Positions 1 to 8,679 of a stretch of 40,372 nt of DNA are shown here, one piece after another. The stretch comes from Acidobacteriota bacterium (lineage in GTDB: Bacteria; Acidobacteriota; Terriglobia; Acidiferrales; UBA7541). The position numbers and the translations under genes are program-made. A model generated the notes under the pieces. The model saw only the letters and a list, made by a program, of their open reading frames with translations, searched no databases and was not told the DNA's origin. Where the stretch lies: NCBI GenBank assembly GCA_003224525.1, contig QHZB01000186.1:1-40372 (forward strand), in the 5' to 3' direction. Each line of letters starts with the position of its first letter. The first letter of the stretch is position 1.

Positions 1-1285
1 GCTTGTATTCGCGATCCGCGCCGGCCCACTTCCATTCGCCATAGAACAGCTCGTTCGCCATCGACACGTGGGCCTCCGCAAGATCCGGATTGATGCTGAG
101 TGCGCGCATCGCGGCTTCTCTCGACAGCTCGTAGGCCTTCTTGGGATCCAAATCAGCGTCGGCCCGTTCGGCGTACGCGTCCGCCAAGCCGGCGTAGGCT
201 AGCGCGAAACTCGGGTCAAGTTCGATGGCACGCTGAAAGTACTGGAGGGCCACCGCGATGGTGGCCTCGGTCTTATTGTCGAGCAGCAGATGGCGTCCTT
301 TGAGATAGGCGGAATAGGCCTCCCAGCTGAGCTGCGTGGCGGGCTGAGGCGCTGCGCGCCGCTGACCCAGCCCGACGTCGATACGTCGCGCGATCGCCTG
401 GGCCACATCCGATTGGAGCTCGACCACGTCTTTGAAGCCCCGGTCGAAGCTCTCCGACCAGACGTGCATCTGGTCGCTCACGCGGATAAGCTGTGCGGTA
501 ACCCGCACACGCGAGCCGGCCTCGCGCACGCTACCTTCCAGCACATAGTTAACGCCCAGCTCGTGCCCGATTTGGTCGATGCCCTTGCCGCTGTTCTTGT
601 ATTTCACCGCCGAGGTGCGGGCGATGACGCCGAGCCGCTTCGGATCCATTGCGCCAAGTTGTGAGATCATCTCCTCCGTCATGCCATCTGCGAAAAACTC
701 CTGACAGGGATCTCCTGTTAGGTTCTGGAAGGGCAGCACCACGATGCGCATCTGTAGCCCCGGACGCTTCGGCGTCGCAAAGCGATAGGCGATTACCGCG
801 GCAATCAGCACCACCACGGCGCCCAGCGCCAACCATGGTCGCGGGCGCGAGCCATGAAGGACCGAATGCTCAATCACCGCCGGACCATTCGAACCTGCTT
901 CCTGCCCTTCGCTTGAAACCTGCGCTAACACGGGTTCGGCTACTACCGCCGGCGCAGGCTTCGCAATGAACCGATATCCGCGCCGTGGTAGGGTCACGAT
1001 GACCCGCGGACGCTCTGCGTCGTCGTTCAGAACTGCCCGGATCTGCTTGATGGCCTGGTTGATGGCCAGATCGAAATCGACGAAAGTGTTGCCCGGCCAA
1101 ACGTGGTCGCGCAGCTCCTGTCGGGTGATCAGCTCGCCAGGACGGCTTGCAAGGTATGCCAGGATCTTGAATGGCTGGGGTTGCAGTTTTAGAGAGGAGC
1201 CCTGTTTCCGTAGTTCCTCGGCAGCGAGGTCGAGTTCGTAGTTCTCGAAACGGATGACGCTCGGATTTTGCGTCCCTGGACGCAT
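1..1285 (-). CDS. Winged-helix transcriptional regulator with TolB-like and TPR regions (C-terminus cut by window edge)
   Basis: The minus strand from an ATG at 1285 is open to base 1 (428 codons). Residues about 5-100 form an OmpR/CadC-type winged-helix DNA-binding domain, including LQPQPFKILAYL and the wing hairpin TLPRRGYRFIA. A hydrophobic segment at about 143-160 is probably one membrane span. Next comes a TolB/FlgO-like region (RIVVLPFQNLTGD, then FADGMTEEMISQL), and from about residue 325 TPR-like repeats (YFQRALELDPSFALAYAGLA, ALSINPDLAEAHVSMANEL). This ToxR-like layout suggests a membrane-bound regulator with a TPR sensory or docking part; such proteins are abundant in Acidobacteriota. 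An in-frame stop lies 8 codons upstream of the ATG, which fixes the start. The target genes are unknown. Confidence 0.9.
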   Translation of the reverse strand, partial: MRPGTQNPSVIRFENYELDLAAEELRKQGSSLKLQPQPFKILAYLASRPGELITRQELRDHVWPGNTFVDFDLAINQAIKQIRAVLNDDAERPRVIVTLPRRGYRFIAKPAPAVVAEPVLAQVSSEGQEAGSNGPAVIEHSVLHGSRPRPWLALGAVVVLIAAVIAYRFATPKRPGLQMRIVVLPFQNLTGDPCQEFFADGMTEEMISQLGAMDPKRLGVIARTSAVKYKNSGKGIDQIGHELGVNYVLEGSVREAGSRVRVTAQLIRVSDQMHVWSESFDRGFKDVVELQSDVAQAIARRIDVGLGQRRAAPQPATQLSWEAYSAYLKGRHLLLDNKTEATIAVALQYFQRAIELDPSFALAYAGLADAYAERADADLDPKKAYELSREAAMRALSINPDLAEAHVSMANELFYGEWKWAGADREYK

Positions 1286-1308
1286 GCCTGTAACCGCGCT
1301 TGGCCGGG

Positions 1309-1314
1309 ATTATA
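1309..1314 (-). promoter_or_regulatory. Possible -10 box (TATAAT) of the winged-helix/TPR regulator
   Basis: On the minus strand a perfect TATAAT lies 23 nt upstream of the regulator's ATG. At a 17-nt spacing the -35 region reads TACGAG, which is a poor match, so the promoter call rests mainly on the -10 box and its position. Confidence 0.35.
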
Positions 1315-1433
1315 GCCCAAAAGCCCTTTCGCTCGTATGGCTTACCTCATCACATCTCTATCACTCAGAAAGCATCGGCCGAACATTGCGCCGCGGAAGC
1401 CCTTGGTGCACCGTGGCTGCTTAGGAGGACACC

Positions 1434-2285
1434 ATGCGTAATATCCAGAATCACCTTGCACAGCCCACTCTTATCTTTGGTGCTTTGATAGCTATCTGCA
1501 TCAGCATTTTGCTGCCGGTTCAGGCGCAATGCCCGGCAACCCCAAACATCTTTCAAACCAGCTTGCTCGAACCGCCCCAGCCCGGAAAAGAGTTAAGCAC
1601 CGAGCAGCTTCAGCAGATCCTAGCTTCCGGTAGCATGCCGGTCTTCGACGTGCGCTTCGAGCTGGAATACGCGATCTCGCACATCCCCGGCGCCATCAAC
1701 ATCCCTCCCCTCAACAACACCTCCGTGGAACGCGAAGTGAGCCAGATCTCTGCTCTCTTCCCCATCAATCCGCACGCCGAGTTTGTCCTCACCTGCAATG
1801 GCCCCTTCTGCGGCAAGAGCAAACGCGTGGCAGCCGCATTGGCTGTCGCTGGCTATGACAATTTTTATCGATATCAACTCGGCTTACCGGTGTGGCGCGC
1901 ACTGGGCAACACAGTGCGAACCGATTTTGAAGGCTTCGCCTACATCTTCAATCGTGATCACACCGCCGTCTTTGTCGACGCCCGCACTCCACAGGATTTC
2001 CTGGCCGATACAGTCACCTGCGCCGTAAACATCCAGCCAGGCGAAGCGACTGCCGCGAATGACGACGGCCGTCTGCCGCTCTGGGACAAAGGCGCGCGCG
2101 TGGTCGTCTTTGCCGATGATCCTCAACTTGCAAAGAAGGTTGCCTCCGAAATCGCTAAGAAAGCCTATTGGAGCAGCAGCTATTTCAGCGGCAGCTTCGC
2201 GGACCTGGAAAACACTCACCTCCGCATCCACAGCTCGCGCCGCTGCCCCAATGGCCTACCTTCTGCCGAAACTGATGATGAATAG
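1434..2285 (+). CDS. Exported tandem rhodanese-like protein
   Basis: The 283-residue product has an N-terminal signal peptide (hydrophobic residues about 12-31, ending VQAQ before C33), so it is probably periplasmic, possibly a lipoprotein. The first rhodanese domain (about 55-155) has the typical FDVR...E...HIPGAINIP strand and a cysteine loop CNGPFCGKS (C121, C126), consistent with sulfurtransferase or redox chemistry. The second domain (about 172-262) keeps FVDART but has no loop cysteine, so it is probably catalytically inactive, as in two-domain thiosulfate sulfurtransferases, although there the active copy is the C-terminal one. The start is supported by a strong AGGAGG 7 nt before the ATG. 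The gene stands alone, divergent from the regulator. The substrate cannot be inferred. Confidence 0.82.
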   Translation: MRNIQNHLAQPTLIFGALIAICISILLPVQAQCPATPNIFQTSLLEPPQPGKELSTEQLQQILASGSMPVFDVRFELEYAISHIPGAINIPPLNNTSVEREVSQISALFPINPHAEFVLTCNGPFCGKSKRVAAALAVAGYDNFYRYQLGLPVWRALGNTVRTDFEGFAYIFNRDHTAVFVDARTPQDFLADTVTCAVNIQPGEATAANDDGRLPLWDKGARVVVFADDPQLAKKVASEIAKKAYWSSSYFSGSFADLENTHLRIHSSRRCPNGLPSAETDDE

Positions 2286-2511
2286 ACCAGCCTCCGGCAG
2301 GGCTTTACAGTGCGGGCGCGCCGAGGCGGATGGCCCGGAAAACAGATCTTGCGACAAAATTGAGCTGATGAGATGACGGCGTGGCTACCACGTCCGCCGC
2401 CGCAAGTCCTACCTCACCGGCGCCCAATGAGTGCGCGCAGTCTTCCGAGAGCCGCCACTTTCAATCAGGCTTGGGACAATCTCCACCATTGGCGATGCTT
2501 TTTAAGAAGCC

Positions 2512-2904
2512 TTATTGAAGATTGCTTGTGTGTGCCGGTTCCCCCATTTTCACCTGTTGGTCAGCCTTTTCGAGCGCCTGAGTCCCAGCCTGGTGGTATA
2601 GTCTGCGAGACCCTTGTGATTCACAGGGTGTCGGATATTGCTTGCCGTACATGCTGGGGTGCGTGAGACAGTAATTCGCCAAATCCCGCTCTTCCTTTTC
2701 TTTCCTTTACTTGTAGCTTTTTCACCTGCTCCTGGTAGTAATTGGCAATCCGCTGGTGATCTTCCGACGTCTTGGCGGTCTTCCGGCAGCTTTCAAATCC
2801 TTCTTATTTACAATCGTCTCGGGTGCGGCAGATAGGGACTCGCTGAAACAGGCTAAGCATGCGAATACAATCATTGCAAACTGCATCTTCTCGACGACTG
2901 ACAT
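2512..2904 (-). pseudogene. Small secreted alpha-helical protein, broken by two compensating frameshifts
   Basis: The ATG at 2904 has an ideal GGGAGG 9 nt upstream and opens a signal peptide (MQFAMIVFACLACF, ending SLSAAPE). This frame stops at 2722. The next frame continues without a start as KTSEDHQRIANYYQEQVKKL (about 2785-2700). A second shift returns to the original frame with ERDLANYCLTHPSMYGKQYP, ending at a TAA at 2512. The whole span is 393 nt (131 codons), so the two shifts cancel. The pieces resemble small exported proteins with an 'AKTPEDH..IA.YY' motif that I associate with Acidobacteriota; this is from memory. The second shift lies in a purine-rich run (around 2690), so it may be a sequencing error. 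Function is unknown. Confidence 0.6.
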
Positions 2905-3767
2905 GGGAATAGGCCTCCCGGCTCATAAGGTGTCGTGCGCGTGCCGTTTGCTTCATCACGGCCTCGTACGCTATAAGCGTACAAAGCCGGCAATAAAGAA
3001 GCTCGGAAGATTCATAAGGATTTAGTTTGAATGGGCGGCTAGCCAACTCGCGAAAAGAGACGCGGACGACCGAGCCATCCGCCGCTTACAGTGCAGGTGG
3101 CACACCCTAAGTGCTTGGCTCTCAATCGGGTGGCCCACCCTTTTGCGATTTTGTTTCTTGCAAAGGGTGGAACATTCTTCGCTTCGTCTCGCCTCCGCGG
3201 GAATCCTTCAACCGTCCCCGCAGCTGTTCAACCCTCAATTTCGACCATTCCCTGCAAAATACTTTATAAGTTGACAAACGCGTGCTATCGTGTCCCCGTG
3301 TTCGCCGAAATGGATCCTCGACAGGTCTTTCCTTTCTCTAACCTGTCCGCTGTCCCCCCGGCTCACTATCTCCCTTAGTCCTTCCCCCTCATGATTTATG
3401 CCGACCCCCACCCTTTAAACCCTGTTGCATCAATCTTTTACAAAAACATAGGGGGAGGGGGACACCTCCAATTTCCATTCCCTATCACCTATTCCTCATA
3501 ACCTATCCCCTTTTTTTTCACATCCTTGCGCACTCTTTTCCACTTGCGAAAAACTCAACCCTTTTATTTTCAGGCGCCTCCGCACTCTTTGCGAAAAGCC
3601 GCCCGGGGTGGGGGCACCGCTACTCCCGCGTGCTCCGTGCTTCGCGGAGAGGGGACCACGCTCATTCAATCTCTCAACAAGCAAACTCGGTTGGCCTCTG
3701 GTGATAAAGTGAAGAAGGCCATCGCGCAGCGCGCAGACCGATACTTCGGACAACAACCAGTTTCGCC
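2905..3767 (+). other. Noncoding stretch with no convincing gene
   Basis: The open frames here are short and lack ribosome-binding sites, family motifs and consistent codon usage. The stretch holds nested GGGTGG/CCACCC inverted repeats at 3128-3170, pyrimidine-rich tracts around 3370-3530, and a TTGACA at 3269 with no -10 box at proper spacing. It may contain the promoter of the downstream phosphatase gene, but no site stands out. Confidence 0.5.
3128..3170. repeat. Nested inverted repeats of GGGTGG/CCACCC
   Basis: GGGTGG-C-CCACCC at 3128-3140 is a perfect short palindrome. Its right arm, extended to CCACCCTTTTGC (3135-3146), also pairs with GCAAAGGGTGG (3160-3170), with one bulged T. Two mutually exclusive hairpins are therefore possible. 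A related GGTGGCACACCC lies about 30 bases before. This looks like a REP-type intergenic element rather than a terminator, as neither neighbouring coding region ends close to it. Confidence 0.45.
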
Positions 3768-4595
3768 ATGACCAAGAACTATCTCCAAGTCGCCGTAGAA
3801 ATTGCCCACGAAGCCGGCAAAATCCTCATCGAAGAATTATCGCGCCCGTTGGACATTGCTTACAAAGGCGACGAGGTGGATCTCGTCACCCAGGCGGACA
3901 AGCGCTCGGAACGGTTCATCGTCGAGCGGCTAACCAAATACTTTCCCGACCATGCCATTGCAGCCGAAGAGGGAACGGGGCATGAGAGCGCTTCGGCTTC
4001 TGAATTTCGCTGGCACGTCGATCCGCTCGACGGCACCACGAATTTCGCCCACCGGTATCCTTGCTTCTGCGTCTCGATCGCTCTCGCCCAGCGGGATACG
4101 CTTCTCGCCGCCGTGGTCTTCAATCCGTTTTACAATGAACTCTTCACCGCCGCGCGCGGCGAAGGCGCCACCTTCAACGGCAAAAAAATCCACGTTTCCA
4201 AGGTCGCCACGCTCTCGACAAGCCTGCTCTGCACCGGCTTTCCCGTGCGCAACCGCAAGGCTAGTCCGAATCTTCAATACTACGGCGACTTCACCCAGCA
4301 CTCTCACGGCGTGCGCCGCGATGGCTCCGCCGCGCTCGATCTGGCCTCTGTCGCCGCCGGCCGCTTCGACGGCTTCTGGGAATTTAATTTGCAGAAATGG
4401 GACACCGCCGCGGGCGTCCTGCTAGTTGAAGAAGCCGGCGGCAAAGTGAGCGATTTCGCCGGAAATCCTTACCAGCTTGGCGGCCCCGTCATTCTCGCCA
4501 CCAACGGGCTGATCCACGAAGAGATGCGAGCCATGGCGCTGGAGATCTCCCGCCGGGCCCTGCCCGCTCCTGCCCATTCGGCTGCAAAACCTTGA
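3768..4595 (+). CDS. suhB: Inositol-monophosphatase family phosphatase
   Basis: The 275-residue protein is a lithium-sensitive-type Mg2+-dependent phosphatase of the SuhB/IMPase family, of normal length. It has the metal-binding motif DPLDGTTNF (D85, D88), the upstream acidic pair AAEEG (E67/E68), and the C-terminal motif WDTAAGVLLVEEAGG with D212. These ligands bind two or three Mg2+ ions. Substrates in this family include inositol-1-phosphate, 3'-phosphoadenosine 5'-phosphate and fructose-1,6-bisphosphate, and the sequence alone does not choose between them. The ATG at 3768 gives the standard N-terminus; no strong Shine-Dalgarno is visible. It is cytoplasmic and seems monocistronic, with a 169-base gap before the porin gene. 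Confidence 0.9.
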   Translation: MTKNYLQVAVEIAHEAGKILIEELSRPLDIAYKGDEVDLVTQADKRSERFIVERLTKYFPDHAIAAEEGTGHESASASEFRWHVDPLDGTTNFAHRYPCFCVSIALAQRDTLLAAVVFNPFYNELFTAARGEGATFNGKKIHVSKVATLSTSLLCTGFPVRNRKASPNLQYYGDFTQHSHGVRRDGSAALDLASVAAGRFDGFWEFNLQKWDTAAGVLLVEEAGGKVSDFAGNPYQLGGPVILATNGLIHEEMRAMALEISRRALPAPAHSAAKP

Positions 4596-4764
4596 AAAGT
4601 CTTCTCTTTACGCCCTAATCACAACCTTACGCCGGGCTTATGACTTCATTACGCCAGAAAAGCTAGCATTCTGTGGCAACGACGAAGCATTCTGCGCCTG
4701 CCAAAGACGCACTTTGATCCACCAACGATCTGTTGCCATGCATCAATATTCTTAGGAGAGAAAG

Positions 4765-5910
4765 ATGCGCGCGTTTAATCAAGATAGAAGGATTTTTCAG
4801 CTGCTTCTTGCGGCACTACTATGTGCCAGCATGGTCCCAAATCGCTTGCTGGCCGATGACAAAGATACGAGCAATCCGCCCGCGAAGACTGCGCCGTCCG
4901 AGAGCGATGCCCCCAGGATTGAGGCGCCCGCTCCGTTGACGGAGCGCGAGCGGTGGCCGCTGGATCGCGTTGAGCAGCTCGAGAAGCGCGTCGCGGAACT
5001 CGAGACCAAGAGCAATTCGCCTGCGGCTGCGACCGCCGCAGCGCCGTTTTCGCAGCCCAATTCGTTGAGCCCAACTACATCCAGTGCCGCGGCGAGCCCC
5101 GCGGTCGTCTCACCGTCTTCTTCAGCGGCGGAAGTCAATCCGAATGTCATTCCAGCAGAAAATGTCGTCGCTTCTGGCGACGCGCAGGCCACTGAAAAGG
5201 GCAAATTGGGCACGGCGAAACCGCTGGCAATGGAACCCTTTGCATTCGCGGACTTTACCTGGCTGACCGGCAACGCGCGCACAAAAGAATCGCCGATGGA
5301 TACGAAATTCTTTACGCCGGAAATTCGGGCGGACGTTGACTATATCTACGATTTCAACCATCCCAAAGACAACACGATTAGCGGGTCGAGCGAAGTTTTC
5401 AGGGCCAATGAAGTCCAAGTAACGCAGCTCGGTGTCGGAGGAGATTTCCACTATGACAATGTGCGTGCCAGGCTGATGACGCAATTCGGTTTGTATTCGC
5501 AAACCACACCGCGCAATGACGCCAGCCCTTCGCGCGGGCAATGGAACCTTGATAACGCCTATCGCTATCTTTCGGAGGCATACGGTGGCTACCACTTCAA
5601 TGCACTGCATGGAGTCAATGTCGACGCCGGAATCTTCATGTCGTATATCGGACTGTTCAGCTACTACCAATTCGACAACTGGGCGTATCAGCCGTCGTAT
5701 GTTTCATCGAACACGCCGTGGTTTTTCAATGGCGTACGCATTCAGATTTTTCCGACGGAGCATCTAAAGATCGAGCCGTGGTTTACGAACGGCTGGCAGT
5801 CCTACGGACGATTTAACGGCCGGCCAGGAGTCGGATTCCAACTCCTCTGGCGGCCGAATGGCTGGCTATCGGTCCTGGGAAATCAGTACGCGTTGGTGAG
5901 GATGCCCTGA
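4765..5910 (+). CDS. Outer-membrane beta-barrel porin, N-terminal part (frameshifted gene)
   Basis: This is the first 381 codons of a porin resembling the beta-barrel porin-2 (OmpL-like) family. AGGAGAG just before the ATG supports the start. There is a signal peptide (about 1-30), a short coiled coil (DRVEQLEKRVAELE, about 68-81), an Ala/Ser/Pro-rich linker, and then amphipathic strands from about residue 155 (PFAFADFTWLTGN, GVNVDAGIFMSYIGLFSYYQ). The frame ends at TGA 5908-5910 after ...LGNQYALVRMP. Adding one G in the TTGGTGAG run near 5895 would restore [19 protein letters not shown] in the next frame, where the barrel continues to 6527. It is therefore one gene broken by a 1-nt deletion, real or artefactual. 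Confidence 0.8.
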   Translation: MRAFNQDRRIFQLLLAALLCASMVPNRLLADDKDTSNPPAKTAPSESDAPRIEAPAPLTERERWPLDRVEQLEKRVAELETKSNSPAAATAAAPFSQPNSLSPTTSSAAASPAVVSPSSSAAEVNPNVIPAENVVASGDAQATEKGKLGTAKPLAMEPFAFADFTWLTGNARTKESPMDTKFFTPEIRADVDYIYDFNHPKDNTISGSSEVFRANEVQVTQLGVGGDFHYDNVRARLMTQFGLYSQTTPRNDASPSRGQWNLDNAYRYLSEAYGGYHFNALHGVNVDAGIFMSYIGLFSYYQFDNWAYQPSYVSSNTPWFFNGVRIQIFPTEHLKIEPWFTNGWQSYGRFNGRPGVGFQLLWRPNGWLSVLGNQYALVRMP

Positions 5911-5924
5911 ACACGCTGGGCCGT

Positions 5925-6527
5925 GTGCGCTATCACACCGACGATAGCATTCAGATCAAATACTTCGACAACCCAGAAAGATTCTTGGACAAAGCCGCCT
6001 TCTCGCTTACCGGAGATATGGGATGCGAGCATGGTGGCGGCGTCAGCTGCGCCGGCAATTCTGCGAAGGGTCCCAAGCAGAGTTTTCTGGGTTACATGAT
6101 CTACAATCGCCTGTGGTTCGATCGAGACAAGTACGGTCTAACGATTGGCGGCGGACAGATCAACAATCCTGGGCGGTATTTGGTCTTGCTGCCGCCGATT
6201 AACGGTGCGACGGCTGCTTCGGGTACGCCTTATTTCACGGAGAATCCCGGCGATCCGTACAAGGCTTGGGACGTGTCCGGAACATTTGACTGGATGCCGA
6301 GCCAATATATTACGTTCCGTTGGGAGTACAACCATCGGGCGACGAACGTACCTTATTTTTCCGGGTCTGGAGGGGTGACGCCGCGGGGCGGCAATACTGG
6401 CGCGGCAGGATCAATGGTATGCCTCAGCGGATTCACGACCTGTAACGGTTCGCCAACAAATACCTGGCTCCCGGATCTCCGCAAGACCGAGAACCGGCTG
6501 AACATGGCCATTCTCGTCAAATTCTGA
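5925..6527 (+). CDS. Outer-membrane beta-barrel porin, C-terminal part (continuation after frameshift)
   Basis: This frame holds the second part of the porin begun at 4765. It contains further amphipathic strands ([32 protein letters not shown]) and ends LNMAILVKF. The terminal phenylalanine after alternating hydrophobic residues is the usual outer-membrane assembly signal, so the true gene end is intact. The GTG at 5925 has no Shine-Dalgarno and is not a natural start; homology extends upstream of it into the gap. If the reading frame is restored the full protein is about 587 residues. As a porin it would admit small solutes; specificity is unknown. Confidence 0.75.
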   Translation: MRYHTDDSIQIKYFDNPERFLDKAAFSLTGDMGCEHGGGVSCAGNSAKGPKQSFLGYMIYNRLWFDRDKYGLTIGGGQINNPGRYLVLLPPINGATAASGTPYFTENPGDPYKAWDVSGTFDWMPSQYITFRWEYNHRATNVPYFSGSGGVTPRGGNTGAAGSMVCLSGFTTCNGSPTNTWLPDLRKTENRLNMAILVKF

Positions 6528-6612
6528 TCTCGGCGCAGAGAATCACGGCCGCGCGGGCCCAAAGTCTATCGCGTGTTTGTGGTTGTTCCATCCATCTGCA
6601 CTACGTCGTAGA

Positions 6613-7320
6613 ATGTTGATTGTGGCGATAAAGAAAACCAAGAGAGGCATCAAGCGCAGGAATAGCCCTAAGGCGAAAACGCGATTGAGCCCGAACGGTA
6701 CCCGCCTTGCGGAAGCAGCCGCCTGCTTGGCAGAGATTGGAAAAGGTTTCCACGCTCGCGGTTGGGTTCTGGGCACGAGTGGAAACTTCAGCGCGGTGAT
6801 TTCCCGCGAGCCGCTGCGCCTGGCCATTACTTCAACGGGCTTGGACAAGGGGAGCCTTACGCCCGCGCAGTTCCTGGAGATGGACGAAGCGGCCAACGTC
6901 GTCCGCGGCGATGGCCGCCCGTCTGCGGAGGCCCTGCTTCATCTCGCCATCGCGGGCAGGGTGGACGCCGGCGCGGTCTTGCACACTCATTCGGTTTGGA
7001 GCACGGTCCTTTCAGGTTCGCATGCATCACAGGGCGGTATCGCCCTGGAGGGATACGAAATGCTCAAAGGACTGGAAGGCGTTCGAACGCATAAGCATCG
7101 CGAGTGGCTGCCGATTCTCGAGAATTCGCAAGACATGGTTGAACTGGGGGAACGCGTTTCGAAGACCCTGCGGGATAGCCCCGGCATCCATGGATTTCTT
7201 CTGAGGGAGCATGGGCTTTATACTTGGGGTGCGGGCTTGCAGGAAGCCAAGCGCCATGTTGAAATCCTGGAGTTCCTGATGGAAGTACTGGTTCGCTCCG
7301 GAGCCGCACAGAGTGCGTGA
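6613..7320 (+). CDS. mtnB: Methylthioribulose-1-phosphate dehydratase
   Basis: A class II aldolase-fold protein of 235 residues from the ATG at 6613; the open frame extends to 6577, but the extra residues are unlike the family. It carries LGTSGNFSA (53-61), the zinc-binding HTH (H124, H126) and EHGLYTWG (H200), with [11 protein letters not shown] between them. The match is to MtnB, which removes water from 5-methylthioribulose-1-phosphate to give 2,3-diketo-5-methylthiopentyl-1-phosphate. It is followed 34 nt later by mtnD and then mtnC, whose products act on the following intermediates. An L-fuculose-phosphate-aldolase-type role is less likely given this context. Confidence 0.9.
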   Translation: MLIVAIKKTKRGIKRRNSPKAKTRLSPNGTRLAEAAACLAEIGKGFHARGWVLGTSGNFSAVISREPLRLAITSTGLDKGSLTPAQFLEMDEAANVVRGDGRPSAEALLHLAIAGRVDAGAVLHTHSVWSTVLSGSHASQGGIALEGYEMLKGLEGVRTHKHREWLPILENSQDMVELGERVSKTLRDSPGIHGFLLREHGLYTWGAGLQEAKRHVEILEFLMEVLVRSGAAQSA

Positions 7321-7354
7321 GTCCCGCGCTGCCTGAGCCTGGAGATAAATTGCC

Positions 7355-7921
7355 GTGGCCGTCCTTCGAATCCCCGATGAAAACCGTTCGCTCCGCGAAC
7401 ACGATGAGGTTCGAGACTATCTCGCCGGAATTGGCATTGGCTACGAACGCTGGGAGTCTCCGGCCGACCTGCCTTCGGATGCTTCCGCGGATCAAGTCCT
7501 GACGGCCCATAGCCAGCAAGTCGAGGAACTCAAGCGTCAGGGCGGCTACGTCACAGCGGATGTGATCGACGTCAATGCGGATACTCCCGGGCTGGATGCG
7601 ATGCTGTCAAAATTCAACATTGAACACCGCCACGATGAGGACGAAGTCCGCTATGTCGTCGCCGGGCGCGGCCTGTTCCATATCCATCCGCAACAGGGCC
7701 CGGTTGTTGCGATAGAAGTAGAAGCCGGGGACTTGATTCGCGTCCCACGCGGGACGCTCCACTGGTTCGATCTCTGCGGAGACCGCCGCATTCGCGCCAT
7801 CCGTCTGTTCCAGGACAAGTCCGGCTGGACGCCCCACTATACGAGCAGTGGGGTGGACCGGAATTACGAACCTGTTTGCTGGGGTCCCAGATACATTCCG
7901 CCGCAAACGGCGGCGAAGTAG
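7355..7921 (+). CDS. mtnD: Acireductone dioxygenase
   Basis: A cupin-fold enzyme of 188 residues with the acireductone dioxygenase metal ligands H91, H93, E97 (HRHDEDE) and H136 (PRGTLHWFD). It converts acireductone and O2 to the 2-keto acid precursor of methionine plus formate when Fe2+-bound, or to a non-productive mixture including CO when Ni2+-bound; the sequence does not say which metal is used. The start is a GTG at 7355 with GGAG ten nt upstream. It lies between mtnB and mtnC in the methionine-salvage cluster. Cytoplasmic. Confidence 0.93.
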   Translation: MAVLRIPDENRSLREHDEVRDYLAGIGIGYERWESPADLPSDASADQVLTAHSQQVEELKRQGGYVTADVIDVNADTPGLDAMLSKFNIEHRHDEDEVRYVVAGRGLFHIHPQQGPVVAIEVEAGDLIRVPRGTLHWFDLCGDRRIRAIRLFQDKSGWTPHYTSSGVDRNYEPVCWGPRYIPPQTAAK

Positions 7922-7926
7922 CCCGT

Positions 7927-8676
7927 GTGCCTCCGATCGATGAATCCCAGATCCGCGTCATTCTTCTCGACATCGAGGGCACGACAACACCTGTCGATTT
8001 CGTTTATCAAACACTTTTCCCTTACGCGAACCGCAAGCTGGAATCGTTTCTTCGAGAACACTCTCAAGATCCAGAAATTCAGTCTTTGATTCAGGACCTG
8101 CGCACGCAACACGAAGTGGATGGGCGCAATGGCCTTGAACCGCCTGGCTGGCTGGACAATACGGAAGAAGCGCGGCTGTGTTCGAGCGTCGTCTACAGCC
8201 AATGGCTGATCGCGCGGGACAGCAAGTGCACGCCACTGAAGTCTCTTCAAGGGAAGATCTGGCAAGAGGGATTCATGAGCGGGGAATTGCGCGGTGAGGT
8301 GTTTCCCGATGTGCCCATGGCTTTCGAACGATGGCGGCGGCAGAAAAGAATTATCTGCATCTACTCTTCGGGGAGCGTCCTGGCGCAGCAACTCCTGTTT
8401 CGCACTACGTCCTCAGGCGACCTGACGCCGTACATCTCCGCTTTCTTCGACACCGGCGTCGGAGCGAAAACAGAAGGGGAAAGCTACAAGAAAATCGCCG
8501 CTTCGTTTTCGCATGCGCCACACCTGTTTTTTTTTGTTTCCGATGCGGTGAAGGAAATCAGAGCGGCGCAGTCGGTAGGAATGCAAGCAATCCTTTGCGA
8601 ACGCGATAGCCGCGCATCATCGTCGCCGACCACGGGCGGTGTGATTCGCAGCTTCGACGCCGTCCTTCCCGACTAG
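7927..8676 (+). CDS. mtnC: Enolase-phosphatase E1 (2,3-diketo-5-methylthiopentyl-1-phosphate enolase/phosphatase)
   Basis: A HAD-superfamily protein of about 249 residues. Motif I is LLDIEGTTTPVDFVY, in which the glutamate variant DIEGTT is characteristic of MtnC. Motif II is IYSSGSVLAQQLLF, and the C-terminal acidic motif is FVSDAVKEIRAA. MtnC enolises and then dephosphorylates the MtnB product, giving acireductone for MtnD. The frame is open upstream inside mtnD, but the GTG at 7927, five nt after the mtnD stop, gives the expected N-terminus. A short T run at 8526-8535 encodes FFF without breaking the frame. Confidence 0.9.
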   Translation: MPPIDESQIRVILLDIEGTTTPVDFVYQTLFPYANRKLESFLREHSQDPEIQSLIQDLRTQHEVDGRNGLEPPGWLDNTEEARLCSSVVYSQWLIARDSKCTPLKSLQGKIWQEGFMSGELRGEVFPDVPMAFERWRRQKRIICIYSSGSVLAQQLLFRTTSSGDLTPYISAFFDTGVGAKTEGESYKKIAASFSHAPHLFFFVSDAVKEIRAAQSVGMQAILCERDSRASSSPTTGGVIRSFDAVLPD

Positions 8677-8679
8677 CGT

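Noticed and set aside
2373-2666. 97-codon plus-strand frame
   Set aside because: Overlaps the secreted-protein pseudogene antisense, has no Shine-Dalgarno, and a Pro/Arg-rich composition.
3269-3274. TTGACA as a promoter in the noncoding stretch
   Set aside because: The nearest TATCGT is only 9 nt away and no -10 box lies at 16-18 nt.
4797-5282. 161-codon minus-strand frame rich in Ala and Ser
   Set aside because: It mirrors the low-complexity Ala/Ser/Pro linker of the porin; no start signals.
5908-5910. TGA inside the porin gene considered as a second selenocysteine codon
   Set aside because: The barrel sequence resumes in a different frame, no Cys/Sec motif is present and a one-base indel explains it fully.
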